From assembly GCA_003001795.1 (NCBI GenBank), contig PVNI01000003.1:310001-374000 (forward strand): a stretch of 64,000 nucleotides of DNA. The letters run 5' to 3'. Positions 29,601 to 38,417 of the stretch are shown here, piece by piece (within the stretch, counting starts at the first letter, position 1; every line of letters starts with the position of its first letter). The translations under genes and the position numbers were made by a program. Below the pieces are notes generated by a model. The model did not search any database and was not told where the DNA came from. It saw only the letters and a list, made by a program, of their open reading frames with translations. The DNA is from Actinomadura viridilutea (GTDB lineage Bacteria > Actinomycetota > Actinomycetes > Streptosporangiales > Streptosporangiaceae).

Positions 29601-30424
29601 AGGGTCGCGTCGCGGTAGGACGCGTCCAGGTCGGTGGTGATGTAGGCGTCGCGCACATAGGTCTTGGGCGTGGAGTAGGCCCAGACCGAACGGAAGATGC
29701 CGCTGTACCGCCACTGGTCGACGTCCTCGAGGTAGGACCCGGAGCTCCACCGGTGCACCTGGACGGCGACGGTGTTGGCGCCCTTGCGGACGTGGTCGGT
29801 CACGTCGAACTCGGCCGGCGTGTAACCGCCCTGGTCGTAGCCGACGTAGCGGCCGTTCACCCACACGAAGTAGGCGCTGGTGACGCCCTCGAACCGCAGG
29901 AAGACGCGGCGGCCGTCCCAGGCGGACGGCATGTCGAAGCGCTTCACATACGCGCCTGTCGGATTGACGTCCTTGGGCGCGCGCGGCGGGTCGTCCGGCA
30001 CCATCTCGGTGGGGATGTTGCGGAAGATGGGGTGGTCGAGCCGGTCGCTCTGCCAGGTGTGCGGCACCGACACCTTTCTCCACCGCGAGGTGTCGTACCC
30101 CTCCCGGTAGAAGCCCTCGGGGACGTCGGCCGGACGGTCGACGACGGTCAGGCGCCACTCCCCGTCCAGGGAGCGCACCCACTTCGAACCGCGCGAGGCG
30201 GCGGCGTCGGCGCGGTTCTCGTAGGGGCGCAGCACCGCGTGCGGCGGCTCCTGCCCCTCGGCGGTCATCTCGGGGTCGTCGAGGTAGGCGTAGACGTCGG
30301 CCGGCGGCCCCGCGGGGCCGGTGCGCGCCGCGGCCGGAAGGGCCGCCAGCCCGGTGGCGGCGAGCGCCGCGGCCAGGACGGTCAGGAGTCGGGATCGGAC
30401 AAGGGTGCCCAAGGGTGGGGGCAT
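26648..30424 (-). CDS. secreted GH2 beta-galactosidase with inserted LamG domain
   Basis: 1258 residues. Signal peptide about 1-33. GH2 layout: sugar-binding jelly roll (VSVPHTWQSDRLDHPIFRN, FDVTDHVRKGANTVAVQVHRW), Ig-like domain, and TIM barrel with acid/base E499 in DTGNEAGLG and nucleophile E564 in MGEYAHAMGNS. After GGFIWDWAEAN a LamG/concanavalin-like module is inserted at about 630-790 (GKALYFSGLDDFVEV to IDQVRIYPRALTAEEL), after which barrel-type sequence resumes. A DUF4981-like domain and the beta-galactosidase small-chain domain (about 975-1250, FAWYGRGPVENYNDRKDG) follow. Start ATG 30424 has GAGG 5 nt upstream. Acts outside the cell; terminal galactosides are the expected substrate. 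Confidence 0.92.
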   Translation of the reverse strand: MPPPLGTLVRSRLLTVLAAALAATGLAALPAAARTGPAGPPADVYAYLDDPEMTAEGQEPPHAVLRPYENRADAAASRGSKWVRSLDGEWRLTVVDRPADVPEGFYREGYDTSRWRKVSVPHTWQSDRLDHPIFRNIPTEMVPDDPPRAPKDVNPTGAYVKRFDMPSAWDGRRVFLRFEGVTSAYFVWVNGRYVGYDQGGYTPAEFDVTDHVRKGANTVAVQVHRWSSGSYLEDVDQWRYSGIFRSVWAYSTPKTYVRDAYITTDLDASYRDATLNATVTLASKQGPRGEHTVRATLVDPEGRRVQTFSGTTAVTGDTATVKLSAHVADPAKWSDETPNLYTLVLELAGPDGRVVHTTSETIGFREIEIKDRRLLVNGKRILIKGVNRPETDPDTGRHQTRERMESDVALMKRLNINAIRTAHYPSDPYLYELADRRGLWIDDEVDIETHNWENCDRPAPNDCMADRPEWQKAFLERFQAMVARDKNHPSVFLWDTGNEAGLGAAHTEMAEYAAATDPTRPLYHQSNSPDGDAPFAHVWGPRYPTPARLEQQANTTAKPIIMGEYAHAMGNSLGNFREFWEVVRTYPQVQGGFIWDWAEANMRHPLITTPDSSGNKIKAWLQGIPKVVDGHKGKALYFSGLDDFVEVYRDRRLDITGKAVTLDAWVKPVRPWTGDFTMIAKGDHQWALKMSDENTLEFFVHSGTWRTVRAPVPADWYDRWHRVTGTYDGTAVRLYVDGREAAQVPFSGDIDWSSADLNIARNPETMQDNDHGRFAKGAIDQVRIYPRALTAEELASGADPKKDAALALDFDEFHTKGTFLSNGQSLSGVDGLVGSARFVQPETAQLAWVQSPIRVTRSGETVTVSSERTFADTSDLELRWRYTGGDRVLRSGRLPLKLAPGGSTQAAIPDPPSNPSDAERWLTVEAVLKKSTWYAKAGHVVGFGQFPAGGTTVPNVRKPATGTVKTVENDKEVVVTGRDFRYVFDKAKGTLTSMRHKGVELVETGPELDVWRPPISNETYTWGRAEGEDWRRAGLDRLVTTPTSVTATSGATATVEIASRVQAPGFNAWFDQTTTYKVDGSGQIELTHRVSPQGDARTLPYLARVGYTVKTPQRFERFAWYGRGPVENYNDRKDGTPMGVWSSTVDEQYVDYYRPQDHGNHDDVRWAMLSDGRAGLLVAGDLEVSVTPYDDLDRALYPFALKRNRGWNTLHVDHAVTGVGDTPNPVRPEYQVRPDRDYTYTTFLRPLTPKEARTGTLN

Positions 30425-30756
30425 GGGTTCCTCTGCCTCCTCTGGCCGGGCGCAGCCCCCTGACAACGCCCGCACGGCGTTCTGACTGACGAGGTGAAGC
30501 CCTACGTCTGGGACGCTAGACAGCGAAGGTGATCTCGTCAACGAACGCCGTCGAGTGTGGCGAGTGGCGCCGACGGTGACGCGGGCGCATGGCGCATTTC
30601 GCCAGACTCCCGAATAACGGCCCACCTGAATACGAAATGCAGCATCACCAAATCCACATGCGGATCGGTGTCCGTCATGGCGAGCCGGCCGGTCGGGGGC
30701 CGGGCGGATCGGCGCCCCGACCGGCGGTGTGGCCTCCGGAGCCGGTCGGCGCGGGC

Positions 30757-31941
30757 TCAGTCGCGGCCGACCGAGATGACGACGCGGCGGTTCTTGGCGC
30801 GGCCGCGCGGGTTGTCGGAGCCGTCGGCGTTGGTGTTGGGCGCGGCGGGCTTGGTCTCCCCGTACCCGGTGACCTTCAGGCGGGAGCGGGGGATGCCGCC
30901 GCGGGTGGCCAGCCAGTCGGCGACGGCCTGGGCGCGGCGCCGCGACAGCTCGAGGTTGGCGGCGGCGTCGCCCTTGGCGTCGGTGTGCCCGTCCACCCGG
31001 ACCTGCGCGTCCGCCGGCGCCTCCTTCTTGATCGCGGCGGCCACCTTGGCCAGTTCGGCCGCCGCCTGCGGCCTGATGTCGGCCTTGCCGAACTCGAACA
31101 GCACGTCGGCGTCCATCCGGAAGGCGACCTGGCTCTTGTCCTCGAAGACCTCTGTGCGCCCGACCGTACGGCTACGCAGGCTCGCGCTGGGGAACGAGAC
31201 GCTCGGCACCGACACACTGGGGACGGAGACGCTGGGCACCGACACGCTGGGGATGCACTCGCCGTTGTCGTTACAGGCCCCCGGCCGGTAGAGGGGCCCC
31301 CGGTAGAGCGGGGGGCGGTAGACGGGCGCGCGGTACAAAGGGGGACGGTAGACGCCGGGGACGTATCCGCCTTCTGGCCCCGGCTTCTCCTGGCACACCT
31401 CAGGGACGGACGCGCCCCTCTGGTAGACGGCCTCTTGTCGTACGGCCTCTTTGCGCTCGGGCTTCAGATGGATGCCGCCCGCGTCGACGCCGGGGATCTC
31501 CACCGCCGGGATCTCCACGGCGGGGATCATGGTCGGCGGGATCTCCACGGCGCCCAGGCAGCCGCCCGGCGCCTCGTGCACGGTCACGCACTGCGCGGGG
31601 ACGCGCTGCGCGGGGATGTTCACGCCCGGGATCGTCACGGCCGGGATCACCTCGCCGCCGATGCGGGCCTCCGGGATGTGCACCGGCTTGGTGCGCACTG
31701 CGGGGATCTCGACGGCCGGGATGAGCTTGCCGCCTCGCGGGCAGCTCTTCGGCTCTGGAGTCCCCGCCCCCGGCGCGGCCGTGGGCGTCGCGGTCGCGGA
31801 CGGGCGGGACGAGGCGGCGGCCGCCTTCCCGTCGGAGTCCTCGGTCTTGACGCCCCCGCATCCCGCGGCGACCAGGGACACCAGGCCCATCATCGCCACA
31901 AGAGTCTGCCGATTTCTCACAGAGCGGGATGGTACGGCCAC
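30757..31941 (-). CDS. OmpA-family lipoprotein with IPAVEIP and SVSVP repeats
   Basis: 394 residues. Lipobox LVAAGC near residue 28, then a Ser/Thr/Pro linker. The middle is built of short repeats: IPAVEIPAV and IPAVTIPGVNIP units (about 70-165), YRPPLYRAPVYRPPLYRGP (about 200-220) and SVSVP four times (about 232-250). The C-terminal OmpA/MotB domain (about 270-390) has FRMDADVLFEFGKADIRP, VDGHTDAKGDAAANLELSRRRA and NRRVVISV, the peptidoglycan-binding signature. In a Gram-positive cell it would tie membrane lipid to peptidoglycan. GTG 31941 or the GTG seven codons later could be the start. Confidence 0.8.
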   Translation of the reverse strand: MAVPSRSVRNRQTLVAMMGLVSLVAAGCGGVKTEDSDGKAAAASSRPSATATPTAAPGAGTPEPKSCPRGGKLIPAVEIPAVRTKPVHIPEARIGGEVIPAVTIPGVNIPAQRVPAQCVTVHEAPGGCLGAVEIPPTMIPAVEIPAVEIPGVDAGGIHLKPERKEAVRQEAVYQRGASVPEVCQEKPGPEGGYVPGVYRPPLYRAPVYRPPLYRGPLYRPGACNDNGECIPSVSVPSVSVPSVSVPSVSFPSASLRSRTVGRTEVFEDKSQVAFRMDADVLFEFGKADIRPQAAAELAKVAAAIKKEAPADAQVRVDGHTDAKGDAAANLELSRRRAQAVADWLATRGGIPRSRLKVTGYGETKPAAPNTNADGSDNPRGRAKNRRVVISVGRD

Positions 31942-32104
31942 GTAACGGCAGACGCGAACGCACCGGACGCACGTGGCCCCAGTGTTAAGGGCACGTTAGA
32001 TCTGGGGCTTCGATCTTGAACGGGGTTCGGCGGATCGGTGACGCTGCGGAGGCTCGTGGTGACGCAGGTCACCCTTCCCACCCCGTGATCCGAGGAGGTC
32101 CCCG

Positions 32105-33445
32105 GTGACGACGACGCTGCCCGGCGGCACGCCGCCCCGGCCCGCGCGGCGCCCGTGGAAGGCGCTGGTCGGCGGTTCGATCGGCAATCTCGTCGAGTGG
32201 TACGACTGGTTCGTCTACTCCAGCTTCGCCGTCTACTTCGCGGCCTCGTTCTTCCCGAAGGGGAACGCGACCGCGCAGCTGCTCAACACGATGGGCATCT
32301 TCGCCGTCGGGTTCTTCATGCGCCCGGTCGGCGGCTGGCTGCTGGGGCGCCTCGGCGACCGGCGCGGACGCAAGGCGGCGCTGACCGCCACGGTCACCCT
32401 GATGTCGGTGAGCGCGCTGCTCATCGCCGTCGCGCCCACCTATGAGAGCGTCGGGTACTTCGGCGCGGTGGTGCTGCTGGTGGCGCGGCTGCTGCAGGGC
32501 CTGTCGGTCGGCGGCGAGTACGCGGCGAGCGCCACGTACCTGACCGAGGCGTCGGCCCCGGGGCGGCGCGGGTTCTCCTCCAGCTTCCAGTACGTGTCGA
32601 TGACCGCGGGCCAGCTGTGCGGGCTCGGCCTGCAGATCGTCCTGCAGCGCACCATGTCGGACGACACGCTGCACTCGTGGGGCTGGCGCATCCCGTTCAT
32701 CGTCGGCGCGCTGGGCGCGGCGGTGGTGTTCTACCTGCGCCGCAACCTGCTGGAGACCGAGGCGTACGAGGTCGAGGAGCACGCCGCCGCGCCCGCCGAG
32801 CGCGGCACGCTGCGGGACCTGTTCGCCCACCGCCGGGAGTTCGCGCTGGTCATCGCGCTGACCATGGGCGGCACGGTGGCGTACTACACCTACACCACCT
32901 ACCTGACCAAGTACCTGTCCAACACCGCGGGCATGAGCAAGGACGACGCCACGCTGGTCAGCTTCTGCGCGCTGACGGTGTTCATGTTCCTGCAGCCCGC
33001 CGCCGGGGCGCTGTCGGACCGGATCGGCCGCCGGCCGCTGCTGATCTCGTTCGGCGTCGGGTCCATGCTGGGCACCGTGCCGATCATGACGGCGCTGGGG
33101 AACGTCGACGGGTTCTGGCCCGCGCTGGCGCTGATGCTGGGCGGGCTGGTCATCGTCACCGGCTACACCTCGATCAACGCGGTGGTCAAGGCGGAGCTGT
33201 TCCCCACCCGGGTGCGGGCGCTGGGCGTGGCGCTGCCGTACGCGCTGGCCAACGCGATGTTCGGCGGGACGGCCGAGTACGTGGCGCTGTGGTTCAAGCA
33301 GAGCGGCGTCGAGTCCGGCTTCTACTGGTACGTGTCGGCGTGCGCGGCGGTGTCGCTGGTCGTGTACGTGACGATGCGCGAGACCCGCGACACCGTCCTG
33401 TCCCGCGCCGAGCAGGCCCCGGCGGCCGCGCCGGCGCGCGGCTGA
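32105..33445 (+). CDS. MFS transporter, metabolite:H+ symporter (MHS) family
   Basis: 446 residues, twelve hydrophobic segments. MHS hallmarks: GSIGNLVEWYDWFVYSSFAVYFA in TM1, RPVGGWLLGRLGDRRGRKAAL (the MFS loop motif), RLLQGLSVGGEYAASATYL and TYTTYLTKYL. Relatives (KgtP, ProP, ShiA types) carry 2-oxoglutarate, proline/betaine or shikimate. GTG 32105 has GAGGAGG 5 nt upstream. It precedes a two-component system and sits near a TAXI binding protein, suggesting a carboxylate theme, but substrate is not decided by sequence. Confidence 0.88.
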   Translation: MTTTLPGGTPPRPARRPWKALVGGSIGNLVEWYDWFVYSSFAVYFAASFFPKGNATAQLLNTMGIFAVGFFMRPVGGWLLGRLGDRRGRKAALTATVTLMSVSALLIAVAPTYESVGYFGAVVLLVARLLQGLSVGGEYAASATYLTEASAPGRRGFSSSFQYVSMTAGQLCGLGLQIVLQRTMSDDTLHSWGWRIPFIVGALGAAVVFYLRRNLLETEAYEVEEHAAAPAERGTLRDLFAHRREFALVIALTMGGTVAYYTYTTYLTKYLSNTAGMSKDDATLVSFCALTVFMFLQPAAGALSDRIGRRPLLISFGVGSMLGTVPIMTALGNVDGFWPALALMLGGLVIVTGYTSINAVVKAELFPTRVRALGVALPYALANAMFGGTAEYVALWFKQSGVESGFYWYVSACAAVSLVVYVTMRETRDTVLSRAEQAPAAAPARG

Positions 33446-33523
33446 CCGGACGCGGGGGCGCAGGCGAGGACCTACCCTTGCTCCGCGAGGGGCAAGGGCA
33501 GGTCTGCGGAGGGCGTGACGGGC

Positions 33524-34204
33524 ATGCGGGTGCTGTTGGTCGAGGACGACGACCGGCTCGCCGACGCGCTCACCACGGCCCTGACCGGGCGCGGCCACCG
33601 CGTCGAGCGGGTCGTCCGGGCCGGCGACGGGCTGCGGCTGAAGGACGGCTGCGACTTCGTCCTGCTGGACCTGGGCCTGCCCGACATGGACGGCCTGGAC
33701 ATGCTGCGGCGGCTGCGCCGGGTGTCGGCGGTGCCCGTCATCGTGATCACCGCGCGGACCGAGGAGCGGGCGGTGCTGCGCGGCCTGCGCGCCGGGGCCG
33801 ACGACTACCTGGTCAAGCCGTTCAAGATCATGGAGCTGCTGGCGCGGATGGACGCGGTGGCGCGCCGCTCCGCCCCCGTCCGCGGGGCCGGCGGCCGGTC
33901 CCCCGCGGCGGACCTGGTGGAGGCCGGGGACGTGCGGATCGACCTGCGCGCCCGCGAGGTCGTCGTGGACGGCCGCCCGGTCGCGCTGACCCGCCGCGAG
34001 TTCGACGTGCTGGCGCTGCTGGCGCGCGAGCCGGGGGTGGTGCGCAGCCGCGAGGAGATCCTCGACGCGGTGTGGGGCGACGCGTTCCTGGCGGCGTCCC
34101 GGTCGCTGGACGTGCACATCGCCGGCATCCGCGCGAAGACGGGCCGGCCCGGTCTGATCCGCACGCTGCGCGGCACCGGCTACCGGCTGGGCGTGGACGG
34201 CTGA
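33524..34204 (+). CDS. OmpR-family response regulator
   Basis: 226 residues. Receiver domain about 1-118 with acidic pair EDDD at the N terminus, phospho-acceptor D49 in FVLLDLGLPDMDG, T in VITART and K in LVKPF. Winged-helix DNA-binding domain about 130-226 (VALTRREFDVLALLARE, SLDVHIAGIRAKTG, IRTLRGTGYRLG). ATG 33524 preferred over GTG 33515 because GGAGGG is 10 nt from the former but only 1 nt from the latter. Stop and kinase start overlap (TGATG). Confidence 0.92.
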   Translation: MRVLLVEDDDRLADALTTALTGRGHRVERVVRAGDGLRLKDGCDFVLLDLGLPDMDGLDMLRRLRRVSAVPVIVITARTEERAVLRGLRAGADDYLVKPFKIMELLARMDAVARRSAPVRGAGGRSPAADLVEAGDVRIDLRAREVVVDGRPVALTRREFDVLALLAREPGVVRSREEILDAVWGDAFLAASRSLDVHIAGIRAKTGRPGLIRTLRGTGYRLGVDG

Positions 34205-35583
34205 TGCGGCGCCGCCTGCTGCTGACCTACCTGGCGTTGATCGGCGGCCTGGTGCTGGCGCTGGCGGTGCCGCTGGGCTGGGCGTACGCGCAGCAGCGCA
34301 CGGGCGTGCTGCTGCTGGACCGGCGCGCGGACGCCACCCGGCTGGCCGAGCTGGCCGACCAGGCCGTCCGCGAGGGCGACACGTCCGTGCTGGTCAGCGA
34401 GGTGGACCGGTATGCGGCGCTGTACGGGGCGGGCGTGGAGGTCCGCGACGGGGCCCGCACCGTGCTGATCCGCTCCGGCGACGTGGACCCGCCGGACGCC
34501 GCGGCGGTGCGGCGCGCGCTGGCCGGTCGGACGACCGAGCGGCTGCCGCTGGTCACCCCGTTCGGCCCCGACCGCGTGATGGTCGCCGAGCCCGCGGGCC
34601 GGGACGCCCAGGTCGTCGGCATGGTGCTGGTGGAGGCGCCGACCGCCGACGCCCGCCGCGACATCGCACTGGTGTGGCTGGCGCTGGCCGGCGCCGCGGC
34701 CGCCGCGTTCACGGTCGCGGTGGTGGCGGCGCGGCGGCTGACCCGCTGGGCGCTGCGTCCGGTGGCCGAGCTGGACGCCGCCACCGAGGCGATCGCGGCG
34801 GGCCGCCTGCACGCCCGCGCCGCGGTCGGCGGGCCGGGGCCGTCGGAGCTGCGGCGTCTGGAGGAGCGGTTCAACGCGATGGCGGACGCGGTGTCGGCGG
34901 CGCTGGAGCGGCAGCGCGCGTTCGTCGCGGACGCCTCGCACGAGCTGCGCACGCCGCTGGCGGTGCTGTCGCTGCGGCTGGAGAACCTCCAGCCGCACCT
35001 GCGCGCCACGGGCGCCGACGAGCACCGGCGGGCGCTGGAGGAGGTCGACCGGCTGGAGGCGATGCTGGAGGACCTGCTCACCCTGGCGCGTCTGGAGTCG
35101 GGCACGGCCGCGGCGGCGGGGCCGACCGACCTGGTCGCCGAGCTGGCGCCCCGGCTGGACGCGTGGGCCGATGTCGCCGCCGCCCGGGCCGTGCGCCTGC
35201 GCGCGGACCTGCCGGAGCGGCTCGTCGCGCACTGCCCGGCCGACACCGCGGGACGCGTCGCCGACATCGCCATCGACAACGCGATGAAGTTCGTGCCGGA
35301 CGGGGGGAACGTCACCGTGTCGCTGGCGGCCCGCGACGGGGCGGCCGTGCTGCGCGTCGCCGACGACGGGCCCGGTCTGGAGCCCGGCGAGCTGGAGGCG
35401 GCGCGGCGCCGGTTCTGGCGGTCGCCCCGGCACGGCAACGTCGAGGGCAGCGGCCTCGGCCTGGCCATCGCCGACGAGCTGGCCCGCGCGGGCGGCGGGA
35501 CGCTCGACCTGCTGCCCGCCGACCCGCACGGCCTGGTCGTCGAGCTGCGGCTGCCGTTGGAGGCGCCCGCCGGTCAGCCGTAG
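34204..35583 (+). CDS. sensor histidine kinase
   Basis: 459 residues. Two membrane segments (about 5-28 and 155-180) enclose an extracytoplasmic sensor of about 125 residues. HAMP about 181-235, phospho-acceptor H246 in DASHELRTPL, then HATPase with N box (DIAIDNAMKFVPDGGNV), G1 (VADDGPGL) and G2 (GSGLGLAIADELA). Cognate of the preceding regulator. Its last 10 bp overlap the convergent TAXI gene. The ligand may be the substrate of the neighbouring MFS or TAXI protein (inference). Confidence 0.92.
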   Translation: MRRRLLLTYLALIGGLVLALAVPLGWAYAQQRTGVLLLDRRADATRLAELADQAVREGDTSVLVSEVDRYAALYGAGVEVRDGARTVLIRSGDVDPPDAAAVRRALAGRTTERLPLVTPFGPDRVMVAEPAGRDAQVVGMVLVEAPTADARRDIALVWLALAGAAAAAFTVAVVAARRLTRWALRPVAELDAATEAIAAGRLHARAAVGGPGPSELRRLEERFNAMADAVSAALERQRAFVADASHELRTPLAVLSLRLENLQPHLRATGADEHRRALEEVDRLEAMLEDLLTLARLESGTAAAAGPTDLVAELAPRLDAWADVAAARAVRLRADLPERLVAHCPADTAGRVADIAIDNAMKFVPDGGNVTVSLAARDGAAVLRVADDGPGLEPGELEAARRRFWRSPRHGNVEGSGLGLAIADELARAGGGTLDLLPADPHGLVVELRLPLEAPAGQP

Positions 35584-36536
35584 ACGGAACGGTAGTAGCG
35601 GACGGCGCCGGGGTGCAGCGGCACGGTCCCGGTGCCGATCGCATAACGCTCGTCCAGGTAGCTGCCGGGGACTTCGGGCCCCGGCAGGCGGTCGCGGGCC
35701 CGGAACATCACGCGCGTCACCGTCTCGGCCAGGCCCGGCGACAGGTCGCGCCGCGCCATCAGGTAGCTCGGCACGCCGACCGTGGGCACCTCGGTGTCCT
35801 GCCGGTAGGTGCCGGCGGGCACCGACACGCCCACGTAGGTGGGGCCGTGCGCGCGGCGCAGCGCCAGGACGAGGCCGTCCAGCGGCACCAGCCGGATCGG
35901 CGTGCGCGCCGCCAGGTCCGAGATCGCCTTGGTCGGCACGCCTCCGGACCAGAAGAACGCCTCGACGCCGCCGGCGGCCAGCGCCGCGCACGACTCGGCC
36001 AGGCCGAGTCGGACGGCCCGCACGGGGCTCGGGAGTTTCGCCGCGTCCAGCACCCGCTCCCCCACGACCGCCGTGCCGGAGCCTTCGGCGCCCAGGGACA
36101 CGCGGCGTCCCGCCAGGTCGGTGACGCGCCGCACCGGCGAGTCCCGCGGAACCACCAGGTGCGTGTAGTTGAGGTAGATCCGGGCCAGCGCGGTCACCGC
36201 CAGCGGCGTGCGGAACGCGCCGCGCCCCGCCACGGCGTCGGCGGCGCTGTCGCCCAGCGCGAGCGCGAGGTCGGCGCGGCCCGCCGCCAGCATCCGCAGG
36301 TTCTCCACGCTGGCGGAGGTGGTCAGCACGTCGACGGTGAGGCCGCCGACGCGGCGCCGCAGCTCGTGCGCCAGCCGCCGCGCGAACGGCGTGTACTGCC
36401 CGTCGACGGGGCCGCCCGCCAGGACCAGCCGCCGCCGCGGCCCGTCGGAGCCGGCGGAGCAGCCGGCGGCCAGGGCCGCCGCGGCGCCCAGGCTCAGGGC
36501 GCCGCGGCGGCTCAGGCGCACGACTGCGGACGGCAC
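35574..36536 (-). CDS. TAXI-family solute-binding lipoprotein
   Basis: 320 residues. Lipobox LAAGC around residue 25, with a twin-Arg-like SRRGALSLG just before. TAXI fold: LVLAGGPVDGQYTPFARRLAHELRR, TTSASVENLRMLAAGRADLALALG, RVSLGAEGSGTAVVGERVL and VEAFFWSGGVP. TAXI proteins normally deliver carboxylates to a fused TRAP membrane subunit; no TRAP DctQM gene is in the window. It starts 9 bp after the GH3 stop on the same strand and ends within the kinase gene, so it could instead work as a sensor partner for the kinase. Confidence 0.82.
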   Translation of the reverse strand: MPSAVVRLSRRGALSLGAAAALAAGCSAGSDGPRRRLVLAGGPVDGQYTPFARRLAHELRRRVGGLTVDVLTTSASVENLRMLAAGRADLALALGDSAADAVAGRGAFRTPLAVTALARIYLNYTHLVVPRDSPVRRVTDLAGRRVSLGAEGSGTAVVGERVLDAAKLPSPVRAVRLGLAESCAALAAGGVEAFFWSGGVPTKAISDLAARTPIRLVPLDGLVLALRRAHGPTYVGVSVPAGTYRQDTEVPTVGVPSYLMARRDLSPGLAETVTRVMFRARDRLPGPEVPGSYLDERYAIGTGTVPLHPGAVRYYRSVYG

Positions 36537-36545
36537 CCGCTCACG

Positions 36546-38417
36546 TTACCGCCGGTAGGTCAGCCCGTACCCGAACGGGAACAGCGGCTTCTTGCCGTCG
36601 CCGCGGTTGATCGGCTGCTGGTCGGCGCTGGCCATCCACGTCATCGGCAGCTTGCCGGTCGGCTTGGTGACGCCGAACAGCACGTCGGCGACGCCGCGCC
36701 CCTCTGTGCCCGGCAGCCAGGACGCCACCAGCGCGTCCCAGCCGGGCAGCTCCTTGGCGATGTCCAGCGGACGGCCCGACACCAGCACCACGATCACCGG
36801 GACGCCGGACGCGCGCAGCCGTTCGATCGTCTGCAGGTCCTCGGCGTCCAGGCCCATCTCGCCGGGACGGTCGCCCTCGAACTCGGCGTAGGGCAGCTCG
36901 CCCACGACCGCGATCGCGGCCTTGTAGGAGCCGTCGATGCCGGAGCCGTCCTTGCTGTAGTCGACGGTGGTGGACTTGCCGACCGTCTGCCGGATGCCCT
37001 CGAGGATCGTGGTGCCCGGCGTGATGGCGCCCGGCGAGCCCTGCCAGGTGATCGTCCAGCCGCCGCTCTGGATGCCGATGTCGTCGGCCGCCTTGCCCGC
37101 CACGAAGATCTTGTTGTGGTGGCGCGACAGCGGCAGCACGTTCCCCTTGTTCTTCAGCAGCACCTGCGACTCGGCCACGGCGCGGCGGGCCAGCGCGCGG
37201 TGCTCGGCGCTGCCGATCGTCCGCTGGTGCCTGCGGTCGGCGAACGGCCGCTCGAACAGGCCCAGTTCGAACTTCTTGGTGAGGATGCGCCGGTTGGCGT
37301 CATTGATGCGGGCCATGGACACGTGCCCGGCCCGCACCTCCGCGCGCAGCGTGTCGATGAACTTCCGCCAGTCGTACGGGACCATCACCATGTCGATCCC
37401 GGCGTTGATGGCGGTGCTGACCTCCTGCGGGGTGAACCCGGGCTGCCCGTCGATCTGGTCGATGCCGTTCCAGTCGGAGACGACGAAGCCCTTGAAGCCG
37501 AGCTCCTTCTTCAGCACGTCGGTGATGAGGTAGCGGTGGCCGTGCATCTTGACGCCGTTCCACGAGCTGAACGACACCATGACCGACCCGACGCCGCGCT
37601 TGACCGCGGCCCGGAACGGCGGCAGGTGGATGCGGCGCAGCTCGGCCTCCGACACCTGGGTGTCGCCCTGGTCGACGCCGCCGGTGGTGCCGCCGTCGCC
37701 GACGTAGTGCTTGGCCGTGGCCAGAATGGACGTGGGGCCGTTCAGCTTGCGGCCCTGGAACCCGTCCACAATGACCGACATGGCCGCGGGCAGCTCGGGG
37801 ACCTCGCCGAACGACTCGTAGGTGCGGCCCCACCGGTCGTTGCGCGCCACGCACAGGCACGGCGCGAACGTCCAGTCGACGCCGGTGGCCGCCACCTCCT
37901 CGGCGGTGGCGCGGCCGATCTTCTTCACCAGCTCGGGGTCGCGGGTGGCGCCGAGCCCGATGTTGTGCGGGAAGATCGTCGCGCCGACCAGGTTGTTGTG
38001 GCCGTGCACGGCGTCCACGCCGTAGATCATCGGGATGCGCTTGGGCGTGGCCAGCGCGGCGCGCTGGAACTGGTCGTACATGTCCGCCCACGCCTGCGGC
38101 GTGTTCGGGGTGGGCGTGGACCCGCCGCCCGACAGCACCGACCCGATGCGGTACCGGGTGATGTCCTCGGGGGTGACGGCGGCGCGCTCGGCCTGCGTCA
38201 TCTGCCCGATCTTCTCGTCGAGCGTCATGCGGGACAGCAGGTCCTCGACACGCTTGTGCACGGGCAGGCGCGCGTCCAAGTAGGCGGGCAGCTTCGCCGC
38301 CTGCGCCGCCGCCGGGGCGGCGGCTCCGGCGCCGGCGAACGCCAGCATCGCCGACGTCAGCACCGCGATCTTCGCCCGCGGGCGGCCTAGTAGGGAACGG
38401 AACGGGGAGCGACTCAT
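36546..38417 (-). CDS. secreted GH3 beta-glucosidase
   Basis: 623 residues. Signal peptide about 1-42. N-terminal GH3 barrel: SRMTLDEKIGQMTQAER, IYGVDAVHGHNN, FAPCLCVARNDRWGRTYESFGE, ATAKHYVGDGGTTGG and nucleophile D315 in GFVVSDWNGID. C-terminal alpha/beta sandwich: LLKNKGNVLPLSRHHNKIFVAG, VVGELPYAEFEGDRPG, and ends at FPFGYGLTYRR without a fibronectin-III domain. Likely removes glucose or xylose from oligosaccharides. The TAXI gene follows 9 bp later. Confidence 0.92.
   Translation of the reverse strand: MSRSPFRSLLGRPRAKIAVLTSAMLAFAGAGAAAPAAAQAAKLPAYLDARLPVHKRVEDLLSRMTLDEKIGQMTQAERAAVTPEDITRYRIGSVLSGGGSTPTPNTPQAWADMYDQFQRAALATPKRIPMIYGVDAVHGHNNLVGATIFPHNIGLGATRDPELVKKIGRATAEEVAATGVDWTFAPCLCVARNDRWGRTYESFGEVPELPAAMSVIVDGFQGRKLNGPTSILATAKHYVGDGGTTGGVDQGDTQVSEAELRRIHLPPFRAAVKRGVGSVMVSFSSWNGVKMHGHRYLITDVLKKELGFKGFVVSDWNGIDQIDGQPGFTPQEVSTAINAGIDMVMVPYDWRKFIDTLRAEVRAGHVSMARINDANRRILTKKFELGLFERPFADRRHQRTIGSAEHRALARRAVAESQVLLKNKGNVLPLSRHHNKIFVAGKAADDIGIQSGGWTITWQGSPGAITPGTTILEGIRQTVGKSTTVDYSKDGSGIDGSYKAAIAVVGELPYAEFEGDRPGEMGLDAEDLQTIERLRASGVPVIVVLVSGRPLDIAKELPGWDALVASWLPGTEGRGVADVLFGVTKPTGKLPMTWMASADQQPINRGDGKKPLFPFGYGLTYRR

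Noticed and set aside
26640..30463. Very long open frames opposite and alongside the beta-galactosidase
   Set aside because: Shadows of the GH2 gene: no domain content, composition follows the complement of its codons.
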